A DNA stretch of 64,000 nucleotides from Tiliqua scincoides. Lineage: Eukaryota; Chordata; Lepidosauria; Squamata; Scincidae. How positions within the stretch are numbered: position 1 is the stretch's first letter; each line of letters starts with the position of its first letter. Below are positions 1 through 19,837 of the stretch, piece after piece. The notes below the pieces were generated by a model. The model was not told the origin of the DNA, ran no database searches, and was given only the letters and a program-made list of their open reading frames with translations. The stretch covers positions 116,261,997 through 116,325,996 of the forward strand of contig NC_089824.1 in the NCBI RefSeq assembly GCF_035046505.1. Reading direction: 5' to 3'. The position numbers were made by a program, and so were the translations under genes.

Positions 1-320
1 TTCGAGACTTGCAGAGCCAGGGGGATCCTGACAGTGATCTGGTTAAACAGAAGTTCTTAAATTGAACTGGGCACTGGGTAGGGCTGAAAAGCTGACTGAT
101 TTTGGAGGGGGGGGGTGTTATTGCAGGCAGGCCACAGAGGAAATTCACTTGGTGGACCAGGGCTGGCTTCTGCTTATTTATTTGTTTTACTTTAATTTAT
201 ACTTATTTATTTTCATTTGCCTGATGATGTCACTTCCACTAAGACATCACTTCTAGTGGGTCTTGGACAGATTGTCATTCTAAAAAGTGGGTCCCAGTGC
301 TAAAAGTTTGAGAACTGCTG
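1..320. mobile_element. hAT-type MITE fragment (3' part)
   Basis: The end matches the family seen whole at 61143-61505: 'atcacttctagtgggtc', then 'ttctaaaaagtgggtcccag' and the terminal 'aaagtttgagaactgctg' (usual TIR CAGTGGTTCTCAAACTTT). The left part lies beyond or at the window edge, so the start is not defined. Confidence 0.65.
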
Positions 321-639
321 CAATAAGGTGTTAGTAAGTTGACATCCGGGAGGGGGGTGTGTGTGACACCACAAGTGACCAAAATCACTAAAATCACAAT
401 ATGGAAGAATAATACCATTATGTTATATATCAATCAATACGTAATTTCATGCAGAATGTGTTCTATCTTTGTTCTGGGGGCGGAGTGATGGTACATCACA
501 ATGCCCACCACCTGGGGTGTTGGCCCACCCACTGCATGGAGGCTGATGCACTGGCATCCCGCACCGGGTGATGCGAACCCTAGTGACGCCACTGATGACC
601 AGCATGTTCTGTGTGGCGTGTCATATAATGTTGGCAACC

Positions 640-1335
640 TTCAGTCTCAAAAGACTATGGTATCGTGCTCTGAGAGGTGGTTCTGGAACAGCGTCTAGTG
701 TGGCTGAAAAGGCCGATTCGGGAGTGACAGTCCCTTCCACACCGGGAGCAAGTGCAGTCTGTCCCTGGTCTGTCTCCCTGGCTATGGGCCTTCTTACTTT
801 GCCTCTTTGCCTCAGTCTGTTGGCCAAGTGTCTCTTCAAACTGGGAAAGGTCATGCTGCACAGCCTGCCTCCAAGCGGGCCTCCAAGAGGGCCTGCCTCC
901 AAGCGGGCCGCTCAGAGGCCAGGGTTTCCCACCTGTTGAGGTCCACTCCTAAGGCCTTCAGATCCCTCTTGCAGATGTCCTTGTATTGCAGCTGTGGTCT
1001 ACCTGTAGGGTGCTTTCCTTGCACAAGTTCACCATAGAGGAGATTCTTTCCGGCGATCAGCCATTCTCACAACATGACCGAGCCAACGCAGGCGTCTCTG
1101 TTTCAGCAGTGCATACATGCTAGGGATTCCAGCTCGTTCCAGGACTGTGTTGTTTGGAACTTTGTCCTGCCAGGTGATGCCGAGGATGCATCGGAGGCAG
1201 CGCATGTGGAAAGTGTTCAGTTTCCTCTCCTGTTGTGAGCGAAGAGTCCATGACTCGCTGCAGTACAGAAGTGTACTCAGGACGCAAGCTCTGTAGACCT
1301 GGATCTTGGTATGTTCCGTCAGCTTGTCATATAAC
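640..1335 (-). mobile_element. LINE 3' fragment: reverse transcriptase C-terminus plus C2HC finger
   Basis: Minus-strand frame 1337-1029 reads KIQVYRACVLSTLLYCSESW, then MRCLRCILGITWQDKVPN and RRLRWLGHVVRMADRR, the C-terminal part of a non-LTR retrotransposon polyprotein. After a frame change, 861-655 reads LSQFEETLGQQTEAKRQ and a zinc finger CSRCGRDCHSRIGLFSHTRRC split here as C-x2-C-x12-H-x3-C. The copy is 5' truncated and broken by at least one frameshift. The clade is not assigned with confidence. Confidence 0.8.
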
Positions 1336-1472
1336 ATATGTCATATAACATAACTATAACATGTCATATAACTATAAACAAGTTGTTCATACACATGTGT
1401 ATGACATAACTATATGACATAACTATAACATGTCATATAACATAACTATAAACAAGTTGCTCATACACATCT
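1321..1472. repeat. AT-rich local tandem duplication
   Basis: The phrases 'aactataacatgtcatata' and 'aacaagttg.tcatacacat' each occur twice about 70-75 bp apart, with many short 'catata' and 'acatgt' palindromes between. Confidence 0.7.
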
Positions 1473-1579
1473 TCATTGCTTGAGAAATGCACCATCATGT
1501 GATGAATGTATGAACGAGCTATCACCGTTCGAACACCACAAATAGAAACAAGGAGATAGGTCATATATTCAGCTGCACT

Positions 1580-1745
1580 TCTTCTCCCCCCTCAGTTCAG
1601 TCTCTGTAACACATACACTCTCTTCCACCCCACCCCCTTCTGGAAATAAATACATTAAGCTCAGTTTCTGAAACACACACTCCCTCTTTCCCCCCTTCCT
1701 CTGGAAATAAATTATTAAAAAAACTCACCTCTTCTTCCCCCATTC
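1580..1745. repeat. Two-unit pyrimidine-rich tandem repeat
   Basis: Two diverged units of roughly 75 bp, each running 'ctcagttt.tg.aacacacact' to 'ctctggaaataaat'. A third partial start ('ctcacctcttcttccccc') follows. No coding sense. Confidence 0.5.
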
Positions 1746-3227
1746 AGAGCTAGGGAGAGCTCAACAACACACCTCCTGAGGCAATTGAAAAGCTGCTTCT
1801 TCTGGTACTTTACAGACCTGCTCTATTGCACAGGCTCCCTGCTTTTTCAGTGGCTTTTTTTTTTTTTTAACAGAGTGGAGGCAACTCTTCTTGCTGCCTC
1901 CACTGAGATTGCTGTCATGGGAACTCTGCCTGTTTTTCATTGGAAGCCAGCCAGGATTATAGCTGCTGGCTGCTAAACTGAGTATTGTAACAGGTGTGTG
2001 TGTGCTGCTTAATCTCACTGGTTGTGCTGGAAAGAAAGAAGCAGCATGGAAAGGCAAGAAATTTTTTTTAACTTGTTGGGTCCTTGGGCTTTGTTTTTAT
2101 ACTTGTTGGGTGAGGTCTGGGTAGGTTGTGCCTCCTTACCTGCATGTCACTGGTAGGTATGTATACAATCGTATCCCTCTCTTCCTTGGGGAATCCCAAA
2201 ACAGTTAAATTGGGCTCCCAGCCTTTCCTTCTAATATAAGCATACTTTTAAAGTTATTTCACACTTTGAAATAATGTGACCATTTAGCAACCATTTTTGC
2301 ATTTCATTATCTTCATCCGTACTTAACTCCTGGTCGGCTGTTCTACCAATGTGTGTCCTTGGACATATGCCACCTATTTTGGTGGCATATGTCATTGGAG
2401 AGGAAAGTTGCTGGAAGGTTTTAAAAGGTGAGGGTAAGCTGGTGTGCACTATTGCCATCAAATCCACTCCTTCCTGTCCGTGCTCCTTCCCGAAATGCCT
2501 GTTCCCACCATTCCCACCAATGCCTGCCCCCATCCACTGCCTTATCTGACCTGACAGATGGCGGCCTTGCTGCCAGACTGCCTTGTGCTTGCCAACATCA
2601 TGCTATGCCAGGATCTGGGTACTTCTGAAGGTGGGATATGCATTCAGCCAGCAGGTTTGGATTGTAAATTACCTCTTGACTGTGGTGGTTCCCTCAGAGT
2701 CATTGCATATGCTCTCCCTCTTACTATGGACAATCTTTGTTTTCTGCTAACCCCAGCAAATCACTGCCCCTGTTTTCCCTTAGTGATGTATTTTTATTTT
2801 TTTGCAGTTGTGCCCATTTGCTTATCCAACTTGAAATGTTGCCAAATAGTTTAGTCGCAGCTCTTATATAAGTAGCAGTCAGCTCCATTGTGAAGTCAAA
2901 CATCCTTATGTTTAAGAAGAAGTAAACTGATCATAAGAGTTTCCAAAGACGTGCCAGTAAGAGCCTTTGGTGTTGTATAGCTTGGCAAGAGGAGTGTTGT
3001 AAGGACTCTATGAAATCTCTTAATGTAAAATAGGGTACATTCCTTATCCTTTAACTCCAGCAGAAGAAGCTGGATTCAGTAACAACAGGCCCAGCAGTGA
3101 CCAAACCTTAAAGTGAGTACAGTATTAGTGATATGGAGAGAACAGCTGGGGCTCCTATTCTGGTTACTGAAATTATGTAAATAAATATACAAGGGTTGAT
3201 CTGCATAATTCTGACCCTAAAGACAAA
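1746..3227. other. Intergenic stretch without recognised gene
   Basis: AT-moderate sequence with a poly-T run at 1855-1868. Short open frames of 60-100 codons on both strands show no family resemblance. Nothing else is supported. Confidence 0.5.
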
Positions 3228-3425
3228 GGGTGCAATCCTAACCCCTTATATCAGTGCTTTCCAGCACTGACATAAAGGCAATGCAGCTCCAAGGTAAGAG
3301 AACAAACATTCCCTTACTTTGAGGCCTCTGTGAGTGACACCCAACTGAAGGATGCAGCGCTTGTCCCACTGGCACCACTATGCCAGTGCTGGAAACGACT
3401 GACATAAGGGGTTAGGATTGCACCC
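3228..3425. mobile_element. Palindromic MITE, GGGTGCAATCCTAACC family
   Basis: Terminal inverted repeats: 'gggtgcaatcctaacccctt' at the left and its reverse complement at the right ('ggggttaggattgcaccc'). The inner arms are also complementary ('ccagcactgacataa' against 'gccagtgctgg'). Relatives lie at 39171-39355 and 58365-58542. The flanks share 'caaag', a possible short target duplication. Confidence 0.8.
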
Positions 3426-4430
3426 AAAGAGTCGTTCCTATAGTGAGCAGCCTACAATGTAGGAGAAGCCTTAATATTTTAAAAAAGGAGATTCTGGGTC
3501 TCAAGTTTTTCTGGAAGTTTATTTTCCCCATCCTAGCCCTTGAAGTTCTGCTGCTTCATTCTATCTACATGAGAAAAGATGTATTGATCAAGGGGTAACT
3601 TTCTGACAGAGGTCAGGCAGGACTCAGAAAACGCATCTATTCAGGCCAACCCCTAAATCAATGTACCATTTAGGCAAGATTCACAATGGAAAGAGGTTTG
3701 GCCCACAGCCCCTGGTAGCTCAAAGCTGGCACTCCTCTCTGAACCCCAGGAACCTGCCATGATACTGAGGGCAGGGCTTGAGGCTCAGCCTTCATAGAAA
3801 GATAAGAGTCTGCATGGGATGCAAACAGAATTGAGATGGAAATATGCGAGTCATGACAATTCACCATTAGGCAACCAACCAAACCAAAAAGGTTAGAACT
3901 TTGAGGACTACAGCTCCTTCTACCACAGCCATGCATCAGAAAGGCTCTTAGATTAAGGTTTAAAAAAAAAAAATTTAAAACAAATCAATTTGAGCAATGT
4001 TGTACAAGTGAGAATGCTCTCAAATGGAGTGAGATTTTAGATATTGTGTGTGTACACACATTTCTCTCCCACTGCCATTTCAAAGTGTGGCTGCTTGCTG
4101 TGAAAACATAACTTACAACTCTTGGTCACGAGGCACACAGTTTCAGAACTGCTCAAGTCAGAAGCAAAAGCGTGGCCTGCTATCAAGCACAGGCTGTTTT
4201 CGAGATATGACTCCTTTCCTTTATTCAAAAGTTTTAACATTTTGGCTTAAGAAAAAAGATGGGGAGGGAGGAACTACCATGCAGCTCTCAGCCTATCATA
4301 ATGTAAATCTATGGCAAGGACATATTTAGAATATCCTGTATAATTATAGTTACTACATCTGATGGGCAACTATGGAATACTCTGTTTTTAAGATGTGATG
4401 ATAGTGTCTAACTTGAGATAGGTATACAAC
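3426..4430. other. Intergenic stretch downstream of GLUL
   Basis: No gene is seen. It holds an A-run with AT-rich sequence at about 3961-3985. Open frames such as 3936-3670 (-) and 4048-4329 (+) show no recognisable protein. Confidence 0.5.
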
Positions 4431-4434
4431 CAGA

Positions 4435-4535
4435 TTAGATAGACTCATGAAAGATTATCTGGTTTCCTCTGTAAACTGCTTTTTGAACATTTTTGTTGAA
4501 AAGCAGTATATAAATATTAATAAAAAATCTTAACA
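4435..4535 (+). mobile_element. LINE/SINE 3' tail fragment
   Basis: 'tctgtaaactgctttttgaa' followed by 'aaaagcagtatataaatatt' and an A-rich end resembles the common squamate CR1/SINE tail (gtaaaccgcctt...gcggtatataaat). Confidence 0.5.
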
Positions 4536-4814
4536 GTAAATTAAGCTACTAAGTACAAGTACAGAGGTGGGGCAGTATCTCTGAATACAGATGCTGGGGA
4601 CAGAAACAAAGGGAAGATTATCCTTTCATGTTCTTTTATGAGCTTCTTGGGATCTGGCTGCCTGCTACTTGAACCAGAATGCTTGACCAGTTGAATGCCA
4701 GACTGAACAACAAACTGGTCCTTTTATACACCCAAACCAGGTTCCCACATATGCTTCAGTGTTCATGGTACTGATTCACCCAAAAAAAGACAGTGAAAGG
4801 ACAGACAAAGATTA

Positions 4815-6315
4815 GAACTGGGTTTGATTTTTTTTTATTACAAAACACCTATTCTGCAGTCCAAATGTAGCGGAACATCATTGGCACCACACAAGATACC
4901 AAAGTACAAAATCCCGGAACGTTTGAACCTGCTAGCTTAACCTCCAAGGGCAACTATGTTTAGTAATGGAATTCCTGGCAGAAGTGGCATTTTCAAGTGC
5001 CAGGATGTACCTACAGGAACAGCAGTGGTCTCTGTAAAACTGTACAATTTTAGAAACCCCTAAAAATGTGTTATTTGAAACCTAAAAACCCATTTTTCCT
5101 CTTATTCTTTTATCAAAAGCCCTGCTTTAGTTGACATGCAAATCCTACCCAAAATATTCATAATGTGCTCCTTCCCTGCCAAATGCTTGTCATCAAGATC
5201 ATGGTTAAAGTTGACCAGCCAACTCTTATTGAAAACACAGACGCCCCTTTGTTGCCGCAGCCAGCCATATACGGCCCTGCCCAGACAGCCCAGGGTCTTC
5301 AGTTTAAATTAAAAAATTAATACCTATTTAACTTACAAGCTTGTAAACGGATAGCCCCTTGTCCATAATGAACTATCAAAGCTGCTCTTGAAAATGAAAA
5401 CTGCAGCTCTTCTCTCTCTCTTCTCTCAAGCCTTTTCTCCTCTCCCATATCAGAGTCTCACCACCACCTACCACCTGCAGCAAATTCAGCCCTTCTGCAA
5501 ATGGCTGATTTAGTGGACCTTTTTTACAAACAAACAAAAAACAACTTCTTTTATTTTTAGACATTTAAGTATAAAAATACTACTTCACTCTGTGTTAGAA
5601 ACAGTAAATAAGACAGCTTCCAAGAACAGATCAAAGAATTCAACAGCTTTTAAAAAATCTTTAACAGAAGTTTTGACTTGGGGTGGGGGAAAAAACTGAC
5701 CATCAGTTTCAAGAATGCCCATAAGCACTAAAACTAGTAAGAAGGATGACACCCAACAGTACCCCTGCATCCCACATGTGAGGCTATTAGGACTTCCTTC
5801 TGTCCTTGAGAGATTTTGCTTGTGATTTGGAATATTATGTATTGTACTGCTATGAGTTAAAATTTTCCTATTGGCAGTCTCGGGTACAATCCAACAGGAA
5901 CTCCTCACATTGAAATGCCATTGGACAAGTGATGTGCAGCCAATGTGCACACATATCCCTTGTTCATGGAGGGCAAATTAGGGAAAAGGAAAAGACAAGG
6001 AGGCCCTACACATCCACCCACCCTATTGTTCCGTCTGTTGCTGGAAGCTACCAAACCCTGTCAAGACACGTACAAATGAATTAGACAAAATAGTGGTTAA
6101 CTCAGGTTTCCTCTAATGCCCACTCCTTTCTCTTCCTTGCCCCTCAAATGACAGAATGAACACTGAAAGAGACTAAAACTTTCCCCTTCCATAAGAAGAA
6201 TAGAGGGCAAGTTTGAAGAGTGGCACAAACATATCTCATGCCCTCAGAATTAACATCTAGAACAGAGAAAATACAGAAGGGGAAAGAGGGCAAGTGCCTG
6301 TGGGACCAAGTCCCC
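4815..6315 (-). other. GLUL: GLUL 3' UTR with poly(A) signal
   Basis: About 1.5 kb of stop-rich sequence follows the GLUL stop codon (tta at 6316-6318 on the plus strand). An AATAAA signal on the minus strand lies at 4834-4839 (plus TTTATT), so cleavage is expected at roughly 4805-4824. A long GLUL 3' UTR is usual in vertebrates. No recognised repeat interrupts it. The exact end is inferred. Confidence 0.7.
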
Positions 6316-14524
<8,209 letters not shown>

Positions 14525-15479
14525 GACTGCAGACACTGTTACCAAAGTCCTGTATGCTGGTGAGGAAGAGAGGGAGGAATCCATGAAAACTTCCAAATGA
14601 GATCTTCCCACCCACTAAATGGGGACACTGTGACTGTTGTGACCTTTTCTCTCTGGTAACCCAGAGAGATTGTGCTAGCCTAGTTTACCATATAAGTTCT
14701 CACACCTGATTAGAGTCCATGGGCAAAGTCTGCAGCTGATACAAGTTATCATATTTCCCCCCGAAATCCATGGAGAGTTTCCCTTACTGAAAATCAGGCT
14801 CTGCCTGGACCACTAATTGGCAACTTTTGAGCTCTTATTTATTGCCTAGTTACTGTTATGCAATAAAAAAAGTCCTTGATCGCTAATACACATGTGATTA
14901 TTCACTCGACCTATTGCATGATCACAGTTGTGTCAATCAGTTTTAGGTTACTTTATGTCAAGATGGTATACATAACCGATGGCCAAGTAATAATGCTGTT
15001 GAGGATTAAGAGTTTGAGATGATGTGTGTATTCCAAGACTGAACTTGAGGCACAGTTACAGAAGGACATTGAAGTCCTTACTGGCACTTCTGGTATTAAT
15101 TGGGTTGTTACTCTGGTTCCCAATATTAGGAACAGAGGGCTTCCATCAGAAAATCTGGGTTGTTCTGAAGACAACAGTAGACTGTTTGTCTGTCATGTTT
15201 AGATGGTTTTTACTGACCATTGGGGAGAAAAATATCATTAGTCCACTGAATGCAGTCATTACTGCAACAAACTCATACTACATAATTGCAGAAAACGCAA
15301 TCCCCACCCCACACACACACCCCACCACCACCACCACACCACCTGGGCCAAATGGAAAAAATATTTAGGAAATCAGTCAATTGCTTCAGGTTATATACAA
15401 TAAAGAGAAGAGAAAAACATTGTAATTTTAAGATGGAAGAGTACACCTATCAAACTAGTAAACAATTTTAAAGCCTATC

Positions 15480-15655
15480 CAAACAGGAAAGTTTTCACCT
15501 GTGTCCTAGAGACAGATAGAGATGGACTCAGGTGGTCCCCAACTTGGTCCCCAACCCTAATGAGTTCCAGAGGATAGGAACCATGATGAAGAAGGCCTAG
15601 CCAGTGTCATCAACTTAACTTCCCAAGACACCTGATCCCAGGTTGTATAGATCCT
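15480..15655 (+). mobile_element. CR1-like 3' fragment in GLUL intron 1
   Basis: 'aggaaagttttcacctgtgtc' reappears in many squamate CR1 3' regions, together with 'gttccagaggataggaacca' and 'gatgaagaaggcctagcc'. Old and diverged; the family call rests on memory. Confidence 0.4.
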
Positions 15656-18600
15656 TAATAAATAGCTAGGTTCCAATATTCCATCACGCTGTAGTGTGAT
15701 GAACAAACAACCAGGATGGAGCTAGGAAGATAGGCATGAGCATCCTTCTGAAATACTGGGGTGCAGGTGCCACCTTCACCCCAATGGGACACTCTTTTTT
15801 CCCCCATGTAAGTGAATGGTTACCAGTCAAAAGTACAGCACTCCACTGTAAAATACTGCAATAAAATCTGTCCACCTGTGGGTGGCTTGCCCCTGCTCTC
15901 AGATCTTATATGGGACCACACACAGGTCTTGGCAATGTACAAGCCCTCCCTCTGCACATACTTCATCAGTCCTAATGACAGTCCCTTTGCTACTATGTAA
16001 TAACCAGCACTTTTGAATCATGCCTGAAAAACGAAAGAAAAGTCAGTGCAAATAGTTAGGTTCACCAGGATAAATACACTGGGCTGCCCTCAATGGCCTA
16101 TTTATATTCTAAATTAGCCAGTGGGAGACATACACCAAGTTCTCATATGAAGGGCAGATGGGAAAAAGACAGTAGGGGGAAGGAAGTGAAAAGGTAGAAT
16201 ATGCATGGTAGCCATAACAATAAAGTCAGTGGTAAACAGGTGATGGTCAGTCTACACACTTTTTTTATCAGCATAAATGATATGCAATGGTCCTCTTCCT
16301 GGAGGTACAATTTCAATAAATTCCTTCTGTGCCTGTGATCTCCAGATTCTTTCAAATGATGCAGTTTAGCCACATGTTAAAATCTCTGCACCATCTTGCT
16401 GCACCCTGGCACCACCATCTACACTATTTTTAGTATCCAAGATCCCATCATGCAATTTTCAAACAGTAACATGATATACTTGATTTCATGACTGACACTT
16501 TTTGTTTAAAGGAGCATTTCAAAAATCTGTTCATATCCACCATTAAACTTTCTCGTGTTATCAAGTGTGGTTGAAGCATACACAGCACAATATACTTTCT
16601 CCTACTGAATTTACCCTGGACAGTATAGGTGGGAGAAAGGATGGCTTTCTAACATTCAGAGTTTGTTTTCCACTCCAGAAATACCACATTTTTCCCCCAC
16701 ATGGCATTGCAAAAACTCACTATACTCAAGGGAAAAGGAGCCATCTATACCTAGCAAGCAAGAAAATAGTGAGTAATGAATAGAAAACATTAAGGTGCTC
16801 TGACTGTCCTAGTCTAGGATGAAGTATCTCCTATTCTGGTGGGTTCTAGCAGTTTAGGCAATACCTCCATTAAGGCTTTCTTTAGTCTAGATCTAGAACA
16901 GTCTTGGTTAAATTGCATCTTTCCAATAGCTAAAAAGTTAATTTTGAAACTCAGCATCCTTTCAAATATACATAATTGGATTTCTGTATATTAGCTGCCT
17001 AGCAAGTTGGCTCCTTTGTGTGAAACAGCAAGGTAAACTGTTCAACCAAAATTTTTCCTTAAGACTGTTTCACTGAGATCTTCTGTATTCCTTTTTCTCT
17101 GCCTCCTTCATTCATTCAACTTCCCCCAATTGATACTAACATAATAAATGGAAAGGTTTGCATCAGCTGCATCAGCTTGCATTTTAAAAACTTCCTGATA
17201 GCTGTCACTTCACACACAACAGTTAATGTGCTGACATCTTATTTTAGGTGTACATATATACAGCATGTTTTACATAACAAACATGTTTATTACACAGCTA
17301 CATTCATCAGGGAGTTAAGGGCCTCTGGTATCCCTGTCAAATGTATACTCTGTAGCAAACTGAATTCTCTTATAGTAGCAGAATTCAGTAACTGATCCAC
17401 ATATACTATTGTGAACTATTACTTAAAATGAACAGAGAACCTGACAATGATCATCTTCTTCAACAAGGTAGACTCTGTTTCATATTGTTCATTCCCTTTA
17501 TATTGGACAAGGTGAGCTTTTATCAGCATGCCAGGCATAAGAGGCAGTCTGTTTTATAACAATTACTCTCAATACAATCAACAATTAGCTAGAAGCACCC
17601 AATGGCAAACAAAGGTATCAAATATCTCACCAGTAATATTTCCACTGAAGTGTGGATCATCCATTCCTTTCTCTCACTCAAGCCACAGGCAACATGAATA
17701 TTGTACAAGTTTTCATATGTTTTTGCTTTTAAATGCACCATCTCAAAGCTGAACTACGAATAAGTTTCTTTGCCAACTGCCCCCAGGATATGCTGACCAA
17801 CATGAAGACTTAAGGTATCCATCAGATGTTGCAATACTGTTGCCTCAACTCTCATCTTGCCTCCTTCCTAGAAACAGAAGCAGATCTGCCACAACCTGCA
17901 TCTTGAGATGTCTGGATACTTTCAGTTAGGTTCATTTCTTGAATGCTACTTCTTATGGGCCATTTTACAAAAACAAAACCAAATTTTTCACACTGTGTAC
18001 ACTATCAGAGAGTTGCAGCCAATCACAGCTGTCTTATAACTCCCAGAAGGTATAGGTGTAGTTTTTAAAAGGTCTTAAAAATATAATGAACTACCCTGTG
18101 ACAGTAATTGGTCCTAATAAAGCTATTACTTCCAATTTTTTTTCTAACAGATCTACAATTATTTAATATACAAAATACACACACACACAACCTCTTGCAC
18201 TCAGTTAAACAAGCCCTCCAAAGACTGCTCACATTGATCTCTCTAATAATGCCTGGCCAGGGAGAGGGAATGCATAGGCTCATATTCTCACTCTTGCCTC
18301 CATTGCCAACCCTCAGAGGAGGGGGTGTTTTCTTTTCTCTGGAGTGATGAAATGTGATCCCTGCCCCCTCCTCTCCATGTAGGGATCTCTCCCCTGCATC
18401 CCATTTGGTAGAAGACCACTCCATCAACTCCCCAGGGCAACTGCCCTCTTGTTTTTATGGATCCTGCAGATATAAACGGCAACCAGACTGGAGATTTCCA
18501 TTCCCTTGAAACGTGGAAAGCAGAAAGAAAAAAAGGGTAGGAGATGCTCCTGATGAACCCATGTTCTCTTACCAGTCCTTGCTTTATAAGAGTTTCCTTC

Positions 18601-18678
18601 TGCAATGATACATACGCTCCCAAATTACAAGGCAGCCACATAGATCAGGGCTAGGAAAACCTGTTTATATATGCCCCA

Positions 18679-18756
18679 AAGGACCCACAAGGGAAGAGGG
18701 AATCTCTCTCTCTCTCTCACACACACACACCCATTAGGACCCACAATGAAAGAGAG

Positions 18757-18809
<53 letters not shown>

Positions 18810-18870
18810 CTTAGGACCCACAAGGAAAGAGAAAATTTCTCTCACACACACGCACACACACAGAGAAACC
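18679..18870. repeat. Tandem block of (TC)n(AC)n microsatellite units
   Basis: Three successive units, each beginning 'ggacccacaa.g.aagag' and followed by (TC)n then (AC)n. The TC tract grows from about 9 to 17 repeats and is short in the third unit. It is a compound microsatellite duplicated as a block. Confidence 0.8.
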
Positions 18871-19220
18871 TTTGTGCTTGATGCAGCCAGGGTCGATAAG
18901 AAACAGGAATTAAACCAGATCTGCTTAGGTGGCATATCTTTGGAGGAGAAAAAACTGATCACGTTACAACTCGGTACAAATGCTTCCCAAACAGCTTTGT
19001 GTGAGACTCCGCACGCACAGCATCAAACAGATGGACCACGCATAACTTAAAGAGTTTCTGAACCACTGATCCCTTTCCCTAGTCCCCTGTGAACAGCATC
19101 GTAGCAGATCATATGAAGTAGCATCACATCCATGATCGCGCCCCCACCCAAGATCTCCTCAAGGGCTTCTTGCCCTCCCACCCACTCTGCCCTTCCAGGG
19201 GAAAGGCAGGCGACTGCAGG

Positions 19221-19310
19221 CTGCAGTGCTATCCACACTGACCTGGGGGAAAGTCCCATTCATTGTACAGGGACTTACTTCTGAGTAGACATGCACGGGA
19301 TTAGGCTGGC
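19221..19310. mobile_element. Palindromic MITE, 90 bp from GLUL exon 1
   Basis: 'ctgcagtgctatccacactg' ... 'aaagtcccattcattgtaca' ... 'acttacttctgagtagacat' is one unit of the near-palindromic element that also builds the 19838-20520 array. It lies inside intron 1 close to the donor. Confidence 0.75.
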
Positions 19311-19403
19311 AGTCATTCCAGGCACTGCGACCCCCCCCCATGCCTGCGGACCACGCGCCCCCCACCGGAGAGAGCCCCCCACGCGCCGATGAGCATCCAT
19401 TAC

Positions 19404-19540
19404 CTTGGCTGCTGCGGAGCGAGCGGAGATGCCTGTGCAGCCGAAGCTGGTGCGCGGGCGGGCGGCCGGCGGGGAGGGAGGGCTGGCTCTCTGGCTGCGG
19501 AGTGTCACTGGGGAGCTCCCATGCTCGACTCTAGAGGAGG
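19404..19540 (-). other. GLUL: GLUL noncoding exon 1 (5' UTR)
   Basis: A consensus donor (minus strand CCAAG|GTAATG, exon edge at 19404) lies inside the CpG island. The acceptor of the first coding exon is at 14556/14557 (cctcaccag), so the 5' UTR is split by an intron of about 4.8 kb and 32 nt of leader precede the ATG in exon 2. This matches the family's usual organisation, a noncoding first exon. The 5' edge is inferred from a TATA-like element and is only approximate. Confidence 0.7.
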
Positions 19541-19610
19541 ACTGCGGCTCGGCGCCTCCTTTAACTGCTCCCCAGCGCCAGTGCCCCCGCGCTCTGATTG
19601 GCCTTGCCCG
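19540..19610 (-). promoter_or_regulatory. GLUL core promoter: TATA-like and CCAAT elements
   Basis: On the minus strand a TTAAAG TATA-like element lies at about 19559-19564, and a CCAAT box (plus-strand ATTGG at 19597-19601) lies about 35 bp further upstream. A second inverted CCAAT (attggg) is near 19649. All sit in a CG-dense block just upstream of the exon 1 donor. The start site near 19535 is inferred from the TATA spacing. Confidence 0.6.
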
Positions 19611-19837
19611 GCACGGTCAGCTGATGCGAGGCTCCTGGCGCGCAGCCATTGGGCGAAGGGAAGGGGAGGAGGCGCGCTCGCCGGGTTTTGCGGGGAGGGA
19701 GAGGGTCGCCGGCACAGCGCAGCCTCCCCCGGGGAGCAGGGGAGCCCCAGGCGCTGGCAGCTGAGGCCGCCTCCGGGTCTGCGCGGCGTGCGAAGCCACG
19801 AAGCAGCGTCCGAGATAGGCAGGCTTACTGAGGGCGG

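Larger units (their letters stand above)
14557..19403 (-). other. GLUL intron 1
   Basis: Intron of the 5' UTR, bounded by GTAATG (19403) and cctcaccag (14557). It holds a CR1-like fragment near 15480-15650, a CA-rich patch near 15302-15345, the TC/AC microsatellite cluster at 18679-18870 and a palindromic MITE at 19221-19310. No coding exon was recognised; open frames of 60-120 codons here show no family resemblance. Confidence 0.6.
19325..19835. promoter_or_regulatory. CpG island over the GLUL promoter
   Basis: A dense run of CG dinucleotides and GC-rich sequence that is absent from the AT-richer flanks. It begins just inside intron 1 and ends where the MITE-derived tandem array starts. Long open frames here on both strands are a by-product of the low stop-codon density. 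Confidence 0.85.

Noticed and set aside
18705-18840. CRISPR-like or satellite array impression from evenly spaced 'ggacccaca' repeats
   Set aside because: Only three units, with dinucleotide tracts as 'spacers', in a vertebrate intron; it is a compound microsatellite.
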